Source: Acidobacteriaceae bacterium KBS 89
Lineage (GTDB): Bacteria > Acidobacteriota > Terriglobia > Terriglobales > Acidobacteriaceae
DNA length: 64,000 nucleotides
Direction: 5' to 3'
Assembly (NCBI GenBank): GCA_000381605.1
Contig: KB906760.1
Coordinates: 1-64,000, forward strand
A program made the position numbers and the translations under genes. The notes beneath the pieces were generated by a model. That model was given only the letters and a program-made list of their open reading frames with translations. It did no database searches and was not told where the DNA came from. Below, piece by piece: positions 45,879 through 54,536 of the stretch; positions within the stretch are counted from its first letter, which is position 1, and the number at the start of each line of letters is the position of its first letter.

Positions 45879-47266
45879 GCCGTCACCGCCCGCGAGCTTT
45901 GCGCGTGCCGAATAGCAGTGACGAAGTTCTCCGCTACCGCCGGGTTCGCTCGAAAATGCAGATGGATGTAGCTCGCAAGTACGTTGCCGCGCCGGAATCC
46001 TTCCATCTCTTCTTTGCCGGACATGGAATATTGCACGTGATAACTCATCCCCAACTCTCCCCGAGACGCGATCTTCGAGTAATGAAAGCTGTGCCCGCGA
46101 ACGACCGTACCCTTGTGTCCCAACAGGCAGTCTTCGACGAACTCAATCGTGGCGTACCCAAACTGAACGAGCGCCTGCGTCATCTGCATGGACAGCGGCA
46201 ACACTCCTGCCATCGCATAGCTCTCATCACCGACGTCGAGCCTCTCGCCCAAATACAACATCCCACCGCACTCCGCATACACCGGCCTGCCTGAAGCAGC
46301 GAATGCGCGAACATCTTCGAGCATCTCCCGATTGCTGCTCAACCGCCCAGCGTGTAACTCAGGATATCCACCACCTAGGTAAAGAGCATCGAGGTCGGCG
46401 GGCAAAGAAGTGTCATTCAATGGGCTGAAACGAACAATCTCCACACCATGCTCACGCAACATGTCCAGATTGTCTTCGTAGTAAAACGAGAACGCATGGT
46501 CGGAAGGAACGCCAACCCGCACAGCATCGCGCGACAGAGAATCAACAGCTCGCGCTGGACTGTTCTCAATCATCTCCAAGCCGCATTCGAGACCGAGTAG
46601 TCCGTCGAGATTGAGGTACTTCTCCGCAAGCGAAGCAAGGGCATCCATCGAAGCTTCCTGATCACCCACACTCTGTTCAGCGGACCCATGCAATCCGAGA
46701 TGCCGCTCGGGGATGGCGATCGTCGGCTCAGTCGGCAGCCATCCTAAAACCTTGGTCTTGCAGGCAGACCCGATTGCCTCGCACAACATGTCATAGTGTC
46801 GGTTACTTGCAACACGGTTCAGAATCACGCCGGCAAGCGGCAACTCGACGTCGAACATCTCAAATCCCAGCACCACTGCAGCGACGCTCCGCGCACTCTT
46901 CCCCGCATCAACAACCAGCACGACTGGCAGTTTGAGCAACTTGGCGATCTCTGCGCTACTGCCAATCTCCGTGCTCCCACTCTTGCCGTCGAACAGCCCC
47001 ATCATGCCTTCAGCAACGACGATGTCCGCGCCACGGGCCCCGTTCCGCAAGACACTTCGGTTAGCCTCAGTTCCCAACATCCACGTATCAAGGTTTTGTG
47101 CCGGTCGACCGCATGTCCGTGTGTGATGACTGGTATCGAGAAAGTCGGGCCCGCATTTAAATGGTTGCACTACAAGCCCGCGCCGTCGCAGACCGGCCAT
47201 GATCGCGAGCGCAACTGTCGTCTTTCCCACGCCACTCGCAGTGCCCGATACCAGCAATCCTTTCAC
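45875..47266 (-). CDS. cobB: Cobyrinic acid a,c-diamide synthase CobB/CbiA
   Basis: This enzyme amidates the a and c side chains of the corrin ring. The 463-residue protein has an N-terminal P-loop (SGTASGVGKTTVALAIMAGL), PFKCGPDFLDTSHHT and AEGMMGLFDG. A C-terminal glutaminase domain follows (LYLGGGYPELHAGRLS, with the Cys in VYAECGGMLYLGE). The GTG start overlaps the cobU stop (GTGA). Early corrin-ring genes are not in the window, so its substrate must come from genes elsewhere or from uptake. Confidence 0.95.
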   Translation of the reverse strand: MKGLLVSGTASGVGKTTVALAIMAGLRRRGLVVQPFKCGPDFLDTSHHTRTCGRPAQNLDTWMLGTEANRSVLRNGARGADIVVAEGMMGLFDGKSGSTEIGSSAEIAKLLKLPVVLVVDAGKSARSVAAVVLGFEMFDVELPLAGVILNRVASNRHYDMLCEAIGSACKTKVLGWLPTEPTIAIPERHLGLHGSAEQSVGDQEASMDALASLAEKYLNLDGLLGLECGLEMIENSPARAVDSLSRDAVRVGVPSDHAFSFYYEDNLDMLREHGVEIVRFSPLNDTSLPADLDALYLGGGYPELHAGRLSSNREMLEDVRAFAASGRPVYAECGGMLYLGERLDVGDESYAMAGVLPLSMQMTQALVQFGYATIEFVEDCLLGHKGTVVRGHSFHYSKIASRGELGMSYHVQYSMSGKEEMEGFRRGNVLASYIHLHFRANPAVAENFVTAIRHAQSSRAVTA

Positions 47267-47817
47267 GGCGTCACCTCGAGATGCCCTTTCAAAGCCAACG
47301 GCAGTCCAGCCACCATCAGCACAACATCATCAGCGATCCTGGCGACCTTCTGGTTGATCTCACCTAACAGATCGCGATATCTGCGCCCCAGCGGATAAGC
47401 GGGAACTACACCGCTCCCCACCTCGTTCGATACGAGCACCACCGAGCATTGGACCGCCCGCAAGGCTTCACACAGCGCCTCGGCCCGGCGCTCAATGGCT
47501 TCATTGTCCTCACCCTCAGCTTCAATCAGGTTTGCCGCAAAGATCGTCAGGCAATCCACTACGATCACTTCGCAATCGAGTTCATGTTGGGCCAGCACCT
47601 TCGGCAACTCCAGCGGTTCTTCCACGGTCAGCCACTCCTTCGGCCGGTCGCCACGATGGAGTTGAATCTTTGCGGCCATCTCGTCGTCCGTAGCCTTCGC
47701 TGTGGCCACAAACACGACGCGACGCGACTTCTCGGCAAGCTGTTGGGCGTAGCGACTCTTGCCGCTGCGCACACCACCAAGCACGAGTGTCACCGAACTC
47801 TGGCGCGTCTCCTGCAT
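47263..47817 (-). CDS. cobU: Adenosylcobinamide kinase / guanylyltransferase CobU
   Basis: CobU phosphorylates adenosylcobinamide and attaches GMP. The 184-residue protein has the P-loop LGGVRSGKSRYAQQLAE, FVATAKATDDEMAAKIQLHR (guanylyl-accepting His region) and VLVSNEVGSGVVPAYPLGRR. AAGGAG precedes the ATG by a few bases. It is the first gene after the upstream cobalamin riboswitch, from which a leader of about 130 bases separates it. Confidence 0.95.
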   Translation of the reverse strand: MQETRQSSVTLVLGGVRSGKSRYAQQLAEKSRRVVFVATAKATDDEMAAKIQLHRGDRPKEWLTVEEPLELPKVLAQHELDCEVIVVDCLTIFAANLIEAEGEDNEAIERRAEALCEALRAVQCSVVLVSNEVGSGVVPAYPLGRRYRDLLGEINQKVARIADDVVLMVAGLPLALKGHLEVTP

Positions 47818-47948
47818 TGTCAGCTCCTTGCCCGTGTAAAAAACACACGAAACAGAGCGGGAATAAATTTAGGCAGCGCTCGTGCAGACCATTAAAGTCA
47901 GCGAGAATGCTCTCCAGCTCTCCCAGCGAAGCTGAATTAAGCCTGATA

Positions 47949-48098
47949 GGCCTCCAGCGGGTCTCCTGACTTGCGCTTCACCGAGCTTTGACTCACCTTC
48001 CCAGGACGCATCCCAGTGGTTTAGAAAAATTGTCAAAACTCTCAACGCTTACAGTTACGGGGTAGCGACGGATTCACACCGTCTTCCCAACACCGGAT
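47949..48098 (-). ncRNA. Cobalamin riboswitch upstream of cobU
   Basis: On the minus strand the B12 box AAGTCAGGAGACCCGC (complement of about 47957-47972) follows the conserved parts GGGAAGACGGTGTGAATCCG, CTACCCCGTAACTGTAAGCG and a CCACTGG segment. About 130 bases lie between the B12 box and cobU; they hold a weak stem (GAGCG / CGCTC) before a T-rich stretch, so termination control is possible but not proven. Ends are approximate. Confidence 0.93.
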
Positions 48099-48105
48099 TA
48101 AAATG

Positions 48106-48135
48106 AGACTATCCCGCCGACTCTGCAGGGGTCAA
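48106..48135 (-). promoter_or_regulatory. Candidate promoter of the cobalamin cluster
   Basis: On the minus strand TTGACC (complement of 48130-48135) and TAGTCT (complement of 48106-48111) are 18 bases apart. The expected start near 48099 coincides with the first base of the riboswitch. It lies in the short gap after hemY. Confidence 0.6.
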
Positions 48136-48149
48136 ATTTTTACAAATAC

Positions 48150-49550
48150 TCACCGAGCAGCTGCTTCGTTCCGTTGCACGAACTGTCGCGCGGCGGCCCG
48201 CGAATCGCGTATCAGGTCCGGCAGGCCCACTCCGCGATAACCATTGCCCAGCAACCACAAACCGTCAAGCGTTTTCACGCGTTCTGTCAGCTCAGACATT
48301 CGTTCCAGATGTCCCACTCCATACTGGGGAAGGCTGCGCGGCCAGCGCCGAACGACCGTCATCTGCGGCTCCGGCAACGGTCCCAGTATTCGTGCCAACT
48401 CCATCCGCGCGACCGCTGCTGTCTCGTCGTTGCCGCAACGCATCAAACGATCAGCAGCCTTCCCACCAAAAAACGCCCGCAGCAGTCGTCCTCCTTGAGG
48501 CACCCTGTCGTCGAACTTCTGGTCGACAAACGTGCACGCCAGCAACAGGTTGTCCGAGCCCCGCGGCACCAGAAACCCAAACCCTTGCGGCATTGAGAAC
48601 TTAGCTGCATCAGAAAATCCAAACCCGACGACAACCGCCGAACTGGCCTCCATCTCCATCAACTGCGCCGCGTTCTCATCCACAGGAGCCAGCAGCGTAC
48701 GTGCTACATCCACCGGTGCAGCCATCATCAACGCATCGAATCGCTCCACGCCCCGGGGCGTCCCCACAAGCCACCCCTCTTCGCCATACGAGACGAACCT
48801 GACCTCTGCACTAAGTCGCACCCAGTCCTCGGGAATCGCCGCGATCATGCGGTCCACGAGCGTTCCCATGCCGCTCCTCAGCGTTGTGAAGATCGCGTCA
48901 GCCTTGGAGGTGGAAACTCTTGACTGCAACGCGGCGATCAAACTGCCATGCTCCTGCTCCATCGTTACAAACGGAGCCATCACGGCCCGCACGCTCAGCT
49001 TCGCCACATCGCCGCCAAACACTCCACTCAGCAGCGGAGCACCAATCTTCTCCAACACTTCATCGCCAAAGTGCCGCCGGACAAACTCCCCAACGCTCTC
49101 GTCTCTCGTGGGCGTGTTCGCCGACAACTCCTCAGCCCGTCGTACCTCATCGTGGTACGCCTGCTTTGCCTCCGCACTGAACATCTCCGAAGCATCCAAT
49201 GCGTCAAGATCGGCAGGCACCATCATCCGCATTCCATTCGGCATCGCCTGCAGCTTCTTGTCGATCAACACGTAGGTCTTCCGGCCGGCGTCGTTTGAAG
49301 GCATCACTTCATCGCCGAGCCCAAGCTCCTCCGCGAGCTCTCGCGCCCACGGCTTTTCGGTCACCCACGCATCTGGCCCACACTCAATTACGAATCCACC
49401 CTCACGTACCGTTTCGACGATTCCCCCCAGCCGCGTCGAAGCTTCAAACAATACAACTTGAAATTCGGCGCCCTCGCGAGCAAGCCGCGCCAGCTCGTAC
49501 GCTGCCGCCACACCCGCGATTCCACCGCCAATCACCGCAACCCGCTTCAT
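48150..49550 (-). CDS. hemY: Protoporphyrinogen/coproporphyrinogen oxidase HemY
   Basis: This FAD enzyme oxidises a porphyrinogen late in haem synthesis. The 466-residue protein begins VAVIGGGIAGVAAAYELARL (dinucleotide-binding motif) and has LGGIVETVREGGFVIECGPD, then the C-terminal FAD-contact region GLWLLGNGYRGVGLPDLIRD. GGAGAG lies a few bases before the ATG. It follows hemH by 72 bases on the same strand and is the third gene of hemE-hemH-hemY. Whether it acts on copro- or protoporphyrinogen cannot be read here. Confidence 0.92.
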   Translation of the reverse strand: MKRVAVIGGGIAGVAAAYELARLAREGAEFQVVLFEASTRLGGIVETVREGGFVIECGPDAWVTEKPWARELAEELGLGDEVMPSNDAGRKTYVLIDKKLQAMPNGMRMMVPADLDALDASEMFSAEAKQAYHDEVRRAEELSANTPTRDESVGEFVRRHFGDEVLEKIGAPLLSGVFGGDVAKLSVRAVMAPFVTMEQEHGSLIAALQSRVSTSKADAIFTTLRSGMGTLVDRMIAAIPEDWVRLSAEVRFVSYGEEGWLVGTPRGVERFDALMMAAPVDVARTLLAPVDENAAQLMEMEASSAVVVGFGFSDAAKFSMPQGFGFLVPRGSDNLLLACTFVDQKFDDRVPQGGRLLRAFFGGKAADRLMRCGNDETAAVARMELARILGPLPEPQMTVVRRWPRSLPQYGVGHLERMSELTERVKTLDGLWLLGNGYRGVGLPDLIRDSRAAARQFVQRNEAAAR

Positions 49551-49622
49551 CGTCTCTCCAAAAACAATCTCGCAAAAAAAAATGCGAAGGCCGGAGCCCC
49601 CGCCTCGGGCCCTCTCGACAAC

Positions 49623-50666
49623 CTATACTCCTTCAGGCACCGTAACCTCATCGACTGTAGCCTTATACTCCCCGGAGACGATCTCCGCCAACGCCTTCAC
49701 CAGCACCGGCGAATCGTTCAAACTCTCGGCCCGCCATAGCTGCAGCCCCAAATCGCTCGCTATCTCCCGAAATGCAATGTCAATGTCGTAAAGAATCTCG
49801 ACGTGGTCGCAAAGAAACCCAACCGGTTGAATCACTACGCCAAGATGCCCTTCGGCTCGGATTGCCTTCAGCGTCTCCTCGACCGTCGGCCCAATCCACG
49901 GCCCGCCGCTGACCCCCTGGCTCTGAAACGCAAAGACCCAGTCTTCATCCCCAAACCCAACCGCAGCCATACGCTCTGCGACCAACTGCGCCGTGCGCTT
50001 TGCTTCAACGGGATACGGATCCGGCGACTCCTGAATCGGCGTCCCCGGTCGCGCGCCAACAATCGAAGCTTCACCAGTCATGATCGTTCTGCAGGGAACG
50101 CTATGTGCAGTAAACACAACTGGCACTCGCCTTCCAGACACCGCACAAGCCTCCGCCCACACCGGCCACAGCTTCTCCGCAAACGCCTGTGCCAGCAAAG
50201 GGCTCTCCGCCCATCCCGCAACAAATTCCACCTCGATCCCCGCAGCGGCCGACAACACCGCACGGCGATACAGCCCAACGCTGGTCCGCGAGTTCTGGGG
50301 AGCCAGGCACACCGCCTTGATGCGCGTCACTCCATCCGTTCGCATTTGAGCAACGACGTCAGCAATATAGGGATGCCAGTTTCGCATCCCCACATACACT
50401 TTTTCGCAATCCAATGCCTGCTCGAGCAGGTGCCCCTGGATCATCGTCCACTTCGTCAGCGGTGGCGCATCCACCCCGGGAGTCTCACGCAACCCAATCT
50501 CCGCATACCGGTCCTGTAACTCCTCCACAACCGCCTGCGGCAACGCGCGGCCTCCGGTTACCTTGCTCAGATACGCTGCCATCTCACCCAGAACATCCGG
50601 CGTTCCATGTGCAAGCAGTAACACGGCTTTTTTGCCCGTCTCGGAACTTCCCATCTCTAGGCTCAC
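49623..50666 (-). CDS. hemH: Ferrochelatase HemH
   Basis: HemH inserts iron into the porphyrin or coproporphyrin ring. The 347-residue protein contains AVLLLAHGTPDVLGEMAAYL near the N-terminus, VYVGMRNWHPYIADVV, VPVVFTAHSVPCRT (metal-binding His) and VIQPVGFLCDHVEILYDIDI (second conserved His and Glu region). The GTG start at 50666 overlaps the hemE stop (GTGA); an ATG four codons later is an alternative. Confidence 0.95.
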   Translation of the reverse strand: MSLEMGSSETGKKAVLLLAHGTPDVLGEMAAYLSKVTGGRALPQAVVEELQDRYAEIGLRETPGVDAPPLTKWTMIQGHLLEQALDCEKVYVGMRNWHPYIADVVAQMRTDGVTRIKAVCLAPQNSRTSVGLYRRAVLSAAAGIEVEFVAGWAESPLLAQAFAEKLWPVWAEACAVSGRRVPVVFTAHSVPCRTIMTGEASIVGARPGTPIQESPDPYPVEAKRTAQLVAERMAAVGFGDEDWVFAFQSQGVSGGPWIGPTVEETLKAIRAEGHLGVVIQPVGFLCDHVEILYDIDIAFREIASDLGLQLWRAESLNDSPVLVKALAEIVSGEYKATVDEVTVPEGV

Positions 50667-51772
50667 CGCGCGCTAAGCTCCTTCACCCACTCCACGACCC
50701 GAATCACGTTCTCAACCGGCGTTCCCGGCACGATCCCATGCCCAAGGTTGAAGATGTGCCCTGGTCGTCCACCCGCGGCGTCGAGTACCTCGCGCACACG
50801 ATCCTTCAACACATCTTCCGGAGCAAACAACGAAATCGGATCAAGGTTTCCTTGTACCGCACAGCCCGCGCCCACGGCCTTCCAGCCCACATCCAGCGGC
50901 ACGCGCCAGTCGAGCCCAATCACATCCGCGCCCGTCTCGCTCATCGCCGGCAGCAGGGAAGCGGTCTCCACGCCAAAGTAGATCACCGGCACACCCATCG
51001 TCTTAATCCGCTGCACCAACTCCGTCGTCCAGCCAAGACAATATTGCGTGTAGTCCCCAACACTCAGCTTGCCGACCCAGCTATCGAACACCTGGATCAC
51101 GTCCGCTCCAGCCTCCACCTGCTGCCGCGCATACGCAACCAGAACCGTCACAATCTTTTCCATCAACAGAGACCAGGCCGCCCCATTCGAGTACATTAGC
51201 TTCTTCGTCTCGATGTAGTTGCGATCGCCGCCGCTTTGTTTGCCGCCTTCGATCATGTATCCCGCCAGGGTCCACGGGGCACCGCAGAAGCCAATAATTC
51301 CCAGCGTGTCCCCGTCCGCCCGCGGCCCGGCAAAGTGCGTCGACACTTGTTCGATCGCCCGCGCGACATAGCCCAACTCATCGGTCCGATCCGTTCGAAG
51401 TGCTTGCACGTGCTCTAGCGACCGTACTGGCGTGTGGACAACTGGCCCTTCCCCCGCGACGAACTCAAAGTCCAGCCCCATCGGAGTGAAGGGCAGCAGC
51501 AGATCGGCAAAGATGATCGCCGCATCCACACCCAACCGCTCCGCAGCCGTGATGGTCACCTCAGCTGCAATCTCCGGCGTCCTGCAGATCTCCAGCAGCG
51601 AGTGGTGCTTCCGCACCGCCATATATTCCGGCATATACCGCCCGGCCTGCCGCAAAAACCACACCGGCGTCCGATCGACCGGAAGGCGGAGACAAGCCCG
51701 CACAAACCGGCTTCCCCCCGTTTCGTCAGCGACAGTCTGCTGCACGGCACTATCTACAAATGCATCACTCAA
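50663..51772 (-). CDS. hemE: Uroporphyrinogen decarboxylase HemE
   Basis: HemE turns uroporphyrinogen III into coproporphyrinogen III. The signature TPVWFLRQAGRYMPEY is clear. IFADLLLPFTPMGLDFEFV, GFCGAPWTLAGYMIEGG and FNLGHGIVPGTPVENVIRVV are typical. The frame is open to a TTG at 51880, but that would overlap purS and add 36 residues unlike other HemE proteins. I prefer the TTG at 51772, which has GAGGA seven bases upstream, giving 369 residues; GTG codons near 51805-51814 cannot be excluded. It leads hemE-hemH-hemY. Confidence 0.92.
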   Translation of the reverse strand: MSDAFVDSAVQQTVADETGGSRFVRACLRLPVDRTPVWFLRQAGRYMPEYMAVRKHHSLLEICRTPEIAAEVTITAAERLGVDAAIIFADLLLPFTPMGLDFEFVAGEGPVVHTPVRSLEHVQALRTDRTDELGYVARAIEQVSTHFAGPRADGDTLGIIGFCGAPWTLAGYMIEGGKQSGGDRNYIETKKLMYSNGAAWSLLMEKIVTVLVAYARQQVEAGADVIQVFDSWVGKLSVGDYTQYCLGWTTELVQRIKTMGVPVIYFGVETASLLPAMSETGADVIGLDWRVPLDVGWKAVGAGCAVQGNLDPISLFAPEDVLKDRVREVLDAAGGRPGHIFNLGHGIVPGTPVENVIRVVEWVKELSAR

Positions 51773-51848
51773 GGCCTCTTCCTCTATCTCTTTCGAGCCT
51801 AGCACCACGCGGACCAGTGCATGCGCGGCACGGGCCCCAAACGCCAGT

Positions 51849-52094
51849 TCAGGCTTCGAGTCGGAACGTAAACTCTTCAATCACAGGGTTTGTCAGTACC
51901 TCGCGCGCGATCCGCTCCACCTCGGCCTGCGCGGCGTTCTGTTCTAATCCATCCTCCAAGGTCAGCAGGAAGTACTTACCCTGCCGCACATCGGCAACGC
52001 CGCGATATTCCATCCGCCGCAATGCATCTGCAACCGTCTGCCCCTGGGCATCCAGTACCGTTCGTTTCAGCGTGACATAGACATGGGCCTTCAT
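51849..52094 (-). CDS. purS: Phosphoribosylformylglycinamidine synthase subunit PurS
   Basis: PurS is the small bridging subunit of the three-part FGAM synthase in purine synthesis. The 81-residue length is normal, and HVYVTLKRTVLDAQGQTVAD and the end NPVIEEFTFRLEA are characteristic. No purQ or purL gene is next to it. It lies just upstream of hemE on the same strand, an odd partner that may simply share a promoter. Confidence 0.92.
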   Translation of the reverse strand: MKAHVYVTLKRTVLDAQGQTVADALRRMEYRGVADVRQGKYFLLTLEDGLEQNAAQAEVERIAREVLTNPVIEEFTFRLEA

Positions 52095-52236
52095 CCTGTC
52101 TGATTATAGACAAGGTGCCATTTTCGTCCCGAGTGACGAGCGTGGCTGTTTACCGAGAGTTCCCAAGGCCATCACCGGCAATCAACACCTGCAACCGAGA
52201 AATTTTACAGAGAGAAGAGAAGAGAAGCCCCGATTT

Positions 52237-52827
52237 ATGACGAATTACCTGGAACTCCCCTTAGGCCCCGACAGCCCCGAGGTCATCAACGCCGTCATCG
52301 AAATTCCCTACGAGGGCGCCAACAAGTACGAGTATGACAAGGAACTCCACGTCTTCCGGCTTGACCGCAATCTTTACTCTCCAGTCCACTACCCCGGCGA
52401 CTACGGCTTCATCCCGAGCACCCTGGCGGACGATGGTGATCCCCTCGACGCACTCGTCCTCGTCGATGCGCCTAGTTTCTCAGGCTGCGTCATGGAGGTG
52501 CGCCCCATCGGAATTCTGGAGATGCTCGACCAGGGGATCAACGACGAGAAGGTTCTCTGTGTTGGCAAAGGCAACCCCCGCTACAAGGACGTCTGGAACT
52601 TCTCCGAGATCTACCCCCATATGCTTAGGGAGATCACCCACTTCTTCTCGATCTACAAGGATCTCGAAGGCAAGCGCGTCGAGGTCAAAGGTTGGCACGA
52701 CGCCTCTTTCGCCCGCACCAAGGTGGTCGAAGCTCAGCAGAACTTCATCGACAACAAGATCAACCCAAGGCCCAAGCCTGTCCCTCAGAAGCAAGCCGCC
52801 TCTTTCCAGAGAAGGGTCAATGACTAA
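52237..52827 (+). CDS. ppa: Inorganic pyrophosphatase
   Basis: This soluble enzyme splits pyrophosphate and so pulls biosynthetic reactions forward. The 196-residue protein has family I features: EIPYEGANKYEYDKELHVFR, SPVHYPGDYGFIPSTLADDG and the metal-binding DGDPLDALVLVD. A purine-rich tract (AGAGAGAAGAGAAGAG) precedes the ATG by about ten bases. Its last four bases overlap the end of the convergent permease gene. Confidence 0.96.
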   Translation: MTNYLELPLGPDSPEVINAVIEIPYEGANKYEYDKELHVFRLDRNLYSPVHYPGDYGFIPSTLADDGDPLDALVLVDAPSFSGCVMEVRPIGILEMLDQGINDEKVLCVGKGNPRYKDVWNFSEIYPHMLREITHFFSIYKDLEGKRVEVKGWHDASFARTKVVEAQQNFIDNKINPRPKPVPQKQAASFQRRVND

Positions 52828-54143
52828 ACGGCCCTTCTGATCATCCTGGCCGCCAGATAAACCACCGGCCCCGCTGCCGCCACAATCGCCGCAAACCCCA
52901 ACGCTGGCAGCCCAGCCACGCGCTCGCCCCTTGCCGCCCACAGCGCAAACGCAATCAGCAGTGTTGGCCCCACGCCTATCGCTACCGCGGCCCACAAGCC
53001 TCCCGGTACCTTGAAAGGACGTTCCAGTCCCGGCTCCTTCACCCTGAGCACTACCAGCGCAACAAACTCCAGCACCAGCGCTGCTCCATACAACACCAGA
53101 TCGATCGAGATCAGCCGCTCAAACGACAACCCCAGTGCCAGCGCCCATCCCACGCTGCACGCCAGCACGCTCACCCATGGAACGCCATTTGCCCATCGCA
53201 GGGTCAGCACTCGCGGCAGTAGGCCATCTTCCGCCATCGCATACGGCAGCCGGGTCAGCGACAGCGTCAGCGCATTAAACGACCCCAGCCCATCCAGCGA
53301 TCCGGCCAACACGACGGCGATTGCCAGCGCCGACCCGCCCAACAACATGGCTGCATCCACCCACGCCCCCGTGGAAAAACGTTCCGCCGGCATCCCCGCC
53401 ATCCACACCGCCGTCAGCGGCAGCATGTACACGCACATCACGACAAGCGTCGAGCTTAGCATCGCCCTCGGATAACTCCGTTGCGGCTCCTCCACCTCCT
53501 GCGCAATCGTCGAAGCGTTGTCCCACCCCATGTAGTTCCACAGCGTCACCAACACTGCTCCCGCCAAGTCCCTCTCCGCCGGTGCCGCGCCCGAGGCGGC
53601 CGAAACGCCATGCCGCACCACCTGCCACACTGCCAACCCGATCAGCACCACAAACGGCGACAGAGATACCACCATCATCTTTGTTGACCCACTCCCCACC
53701 GAGACCGCCCCCCGCAGGTTCCACGCCGCCGAAATCGCCACAATACCCAGCTTCAGCAGCAGTCCACGGTGTCCCGCCGTCAGCACCGGCGCCACATGCG
53801 ACAGATACAGCACAAACGTCGTCGGATAGATCGCCATGTCGAAGACGCTCGCCGCCAGGCTCAGCCACGCCTCCTGAAACCCCCAGAACGGCCCCATCGC
53901 CCGCCGAACCCACTGGTAAAATCCGCCCTCCTCCGGCAGCGCCGCCGCCAGCTCACCCACCATCAGACTTGTCGGCAGACTCCACACCAGCGGCACCAGC
54001 GCCAGCAGCAGCAGCGCCCGTCCATAACCTGCTTTGCCGATAATGTCTTCCAGCCCATACGGCCCACCCGACACCATAAAGTAGGTCGCCGCAATCAACG
54101 GCAGAAGCCGCATCTTCTTCGAGCCGCCGAACCCTCTCGCCAC
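52824..54143 (-). CDS. APC-family amino acid permease
   Basis: This 439-residue inner-membrane protein has about 12 helices. The first segment ATYFMVSGGPYGLEDIIGKA carries the Gly-rich unwound helix of the APC fold, and EEGGFYQWVRRAMGPFWGFQ and NYMGWDNASTIAQEVEEPQR are typical of the amino acid-polyamine branch. Substrate cannot be assigned. It stands alone and points away from the tRNA-Ser gene. Confidence 0.88.
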   Translation of the reverse strand: MARGFGGSKKMRLLPLIAATYFMVSGGPYGLEDIIGKAGYGRALLLLALVPLVWSLPTSLMVGELAAALPEEGGFYQWVRRAMGPFWGFQEAWLSLAASVFDMAIYPTTFVLYLSHVAPVLTAGHRGLLLKLGIVAISAAWNLRGAVSVGSGSTKMMVVSLSPFVVLIGLAVWQVVRHGVSAASGAAPAERDLAGAVLVTLWNYMGWDNASTIAQEVEEPQRSYPRAMLSSTLVVMCVYMLPLTAVWMAGMPAERFSTGAWVDAAMLLGGSALAIAVVLAGSLDGLGSFNALTLSLTRLPYAMAEDGLLPRVLTLRWANGVPWVSVLACSVGWALALGLSFERLISIDLVLYGAALVLEFVALVVLRVKEPGLERPFKVPGGLWAAVAIGVGPTLLIAFALWAARGERVAGLPALGFAAIVAAAGPVVYLAARMIRRAV

Positions 54144-54193
54144 CCCACCCCCTTGACTCGTTCAACAACGGCTAACCACAAATCTACCCGACC

Positions 54194-54224
54194 TTGCCGT
54201 CATCCCCCAGCCTCAAGCTATAAT
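54194..54224 (+). promoter_or_regulatory. Candidate promoter of tRNA-Ser
   Basis: A perfect TATAAT at 54219-54224 lies about 35 bases before the tRNA. TTGCCG at 54194-54199 is 19 bases upstream, a slightly long spacing. Confidence 0.5.
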
Positions 54225-54258
54225 TGCCCTAGCCGAAGCAGGAAATAGCAACAAAGAC

Positions 54259-54350
54259 GGAGAGTTGGCCGAGTGGCTGAAGGCGGCGGTTTGCTAAACC
54301 GTTATAGGGCGAAAGCTCTATCGGGGGTTCGAATCCCCCATTCTCCGCCA
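54259..54350 (+). tRNA. tRNA-Ser(GCU)
   Basis: A 92-base class II tRNA. The acceptor GGAGAGT pairs with ATTCTCC, the anticodon loop TTGCTAA gives GCT, the long variable arm (TAGGGCGAAAGCTCTA) folds, and the T arm GGGGG-TTCGAAT-CCCCC is perfect. Discriminator G and CCA are encoded. It forms the left border of the phage-like region. Confidence 0.96.
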
Positions 54351-54492
54351 TTTCCTTTTAGAATCATATAGATACAGAAAATAAAGCACTTGCAGTGAGA
54401 ACACAGTGCACAGGTGGAACCGTAGTTAGGCTGTAACGCCGATTTACCTAACTATGACGATCGCACCTAACTAAGCCCTTAAACGACAAAAG

Positions 54493-54523
54493 GCCACCCA
54501 ATGCAAACTTTGCAAAGGGTGGC
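54493..54523 (-). terminator. Terminator after the island HTH gene
   Basis: GCCACCC / GGGTGGC with an inner TGCAAA / TTTGCA pairing forms a strong hairpin. On the minus strand it is followed by CTTTTG and lies 14 bases past the end of the HTH gene. Confidence 0.7.
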
Positions 54524-54536
54524 TTCGTTTTGGTAT

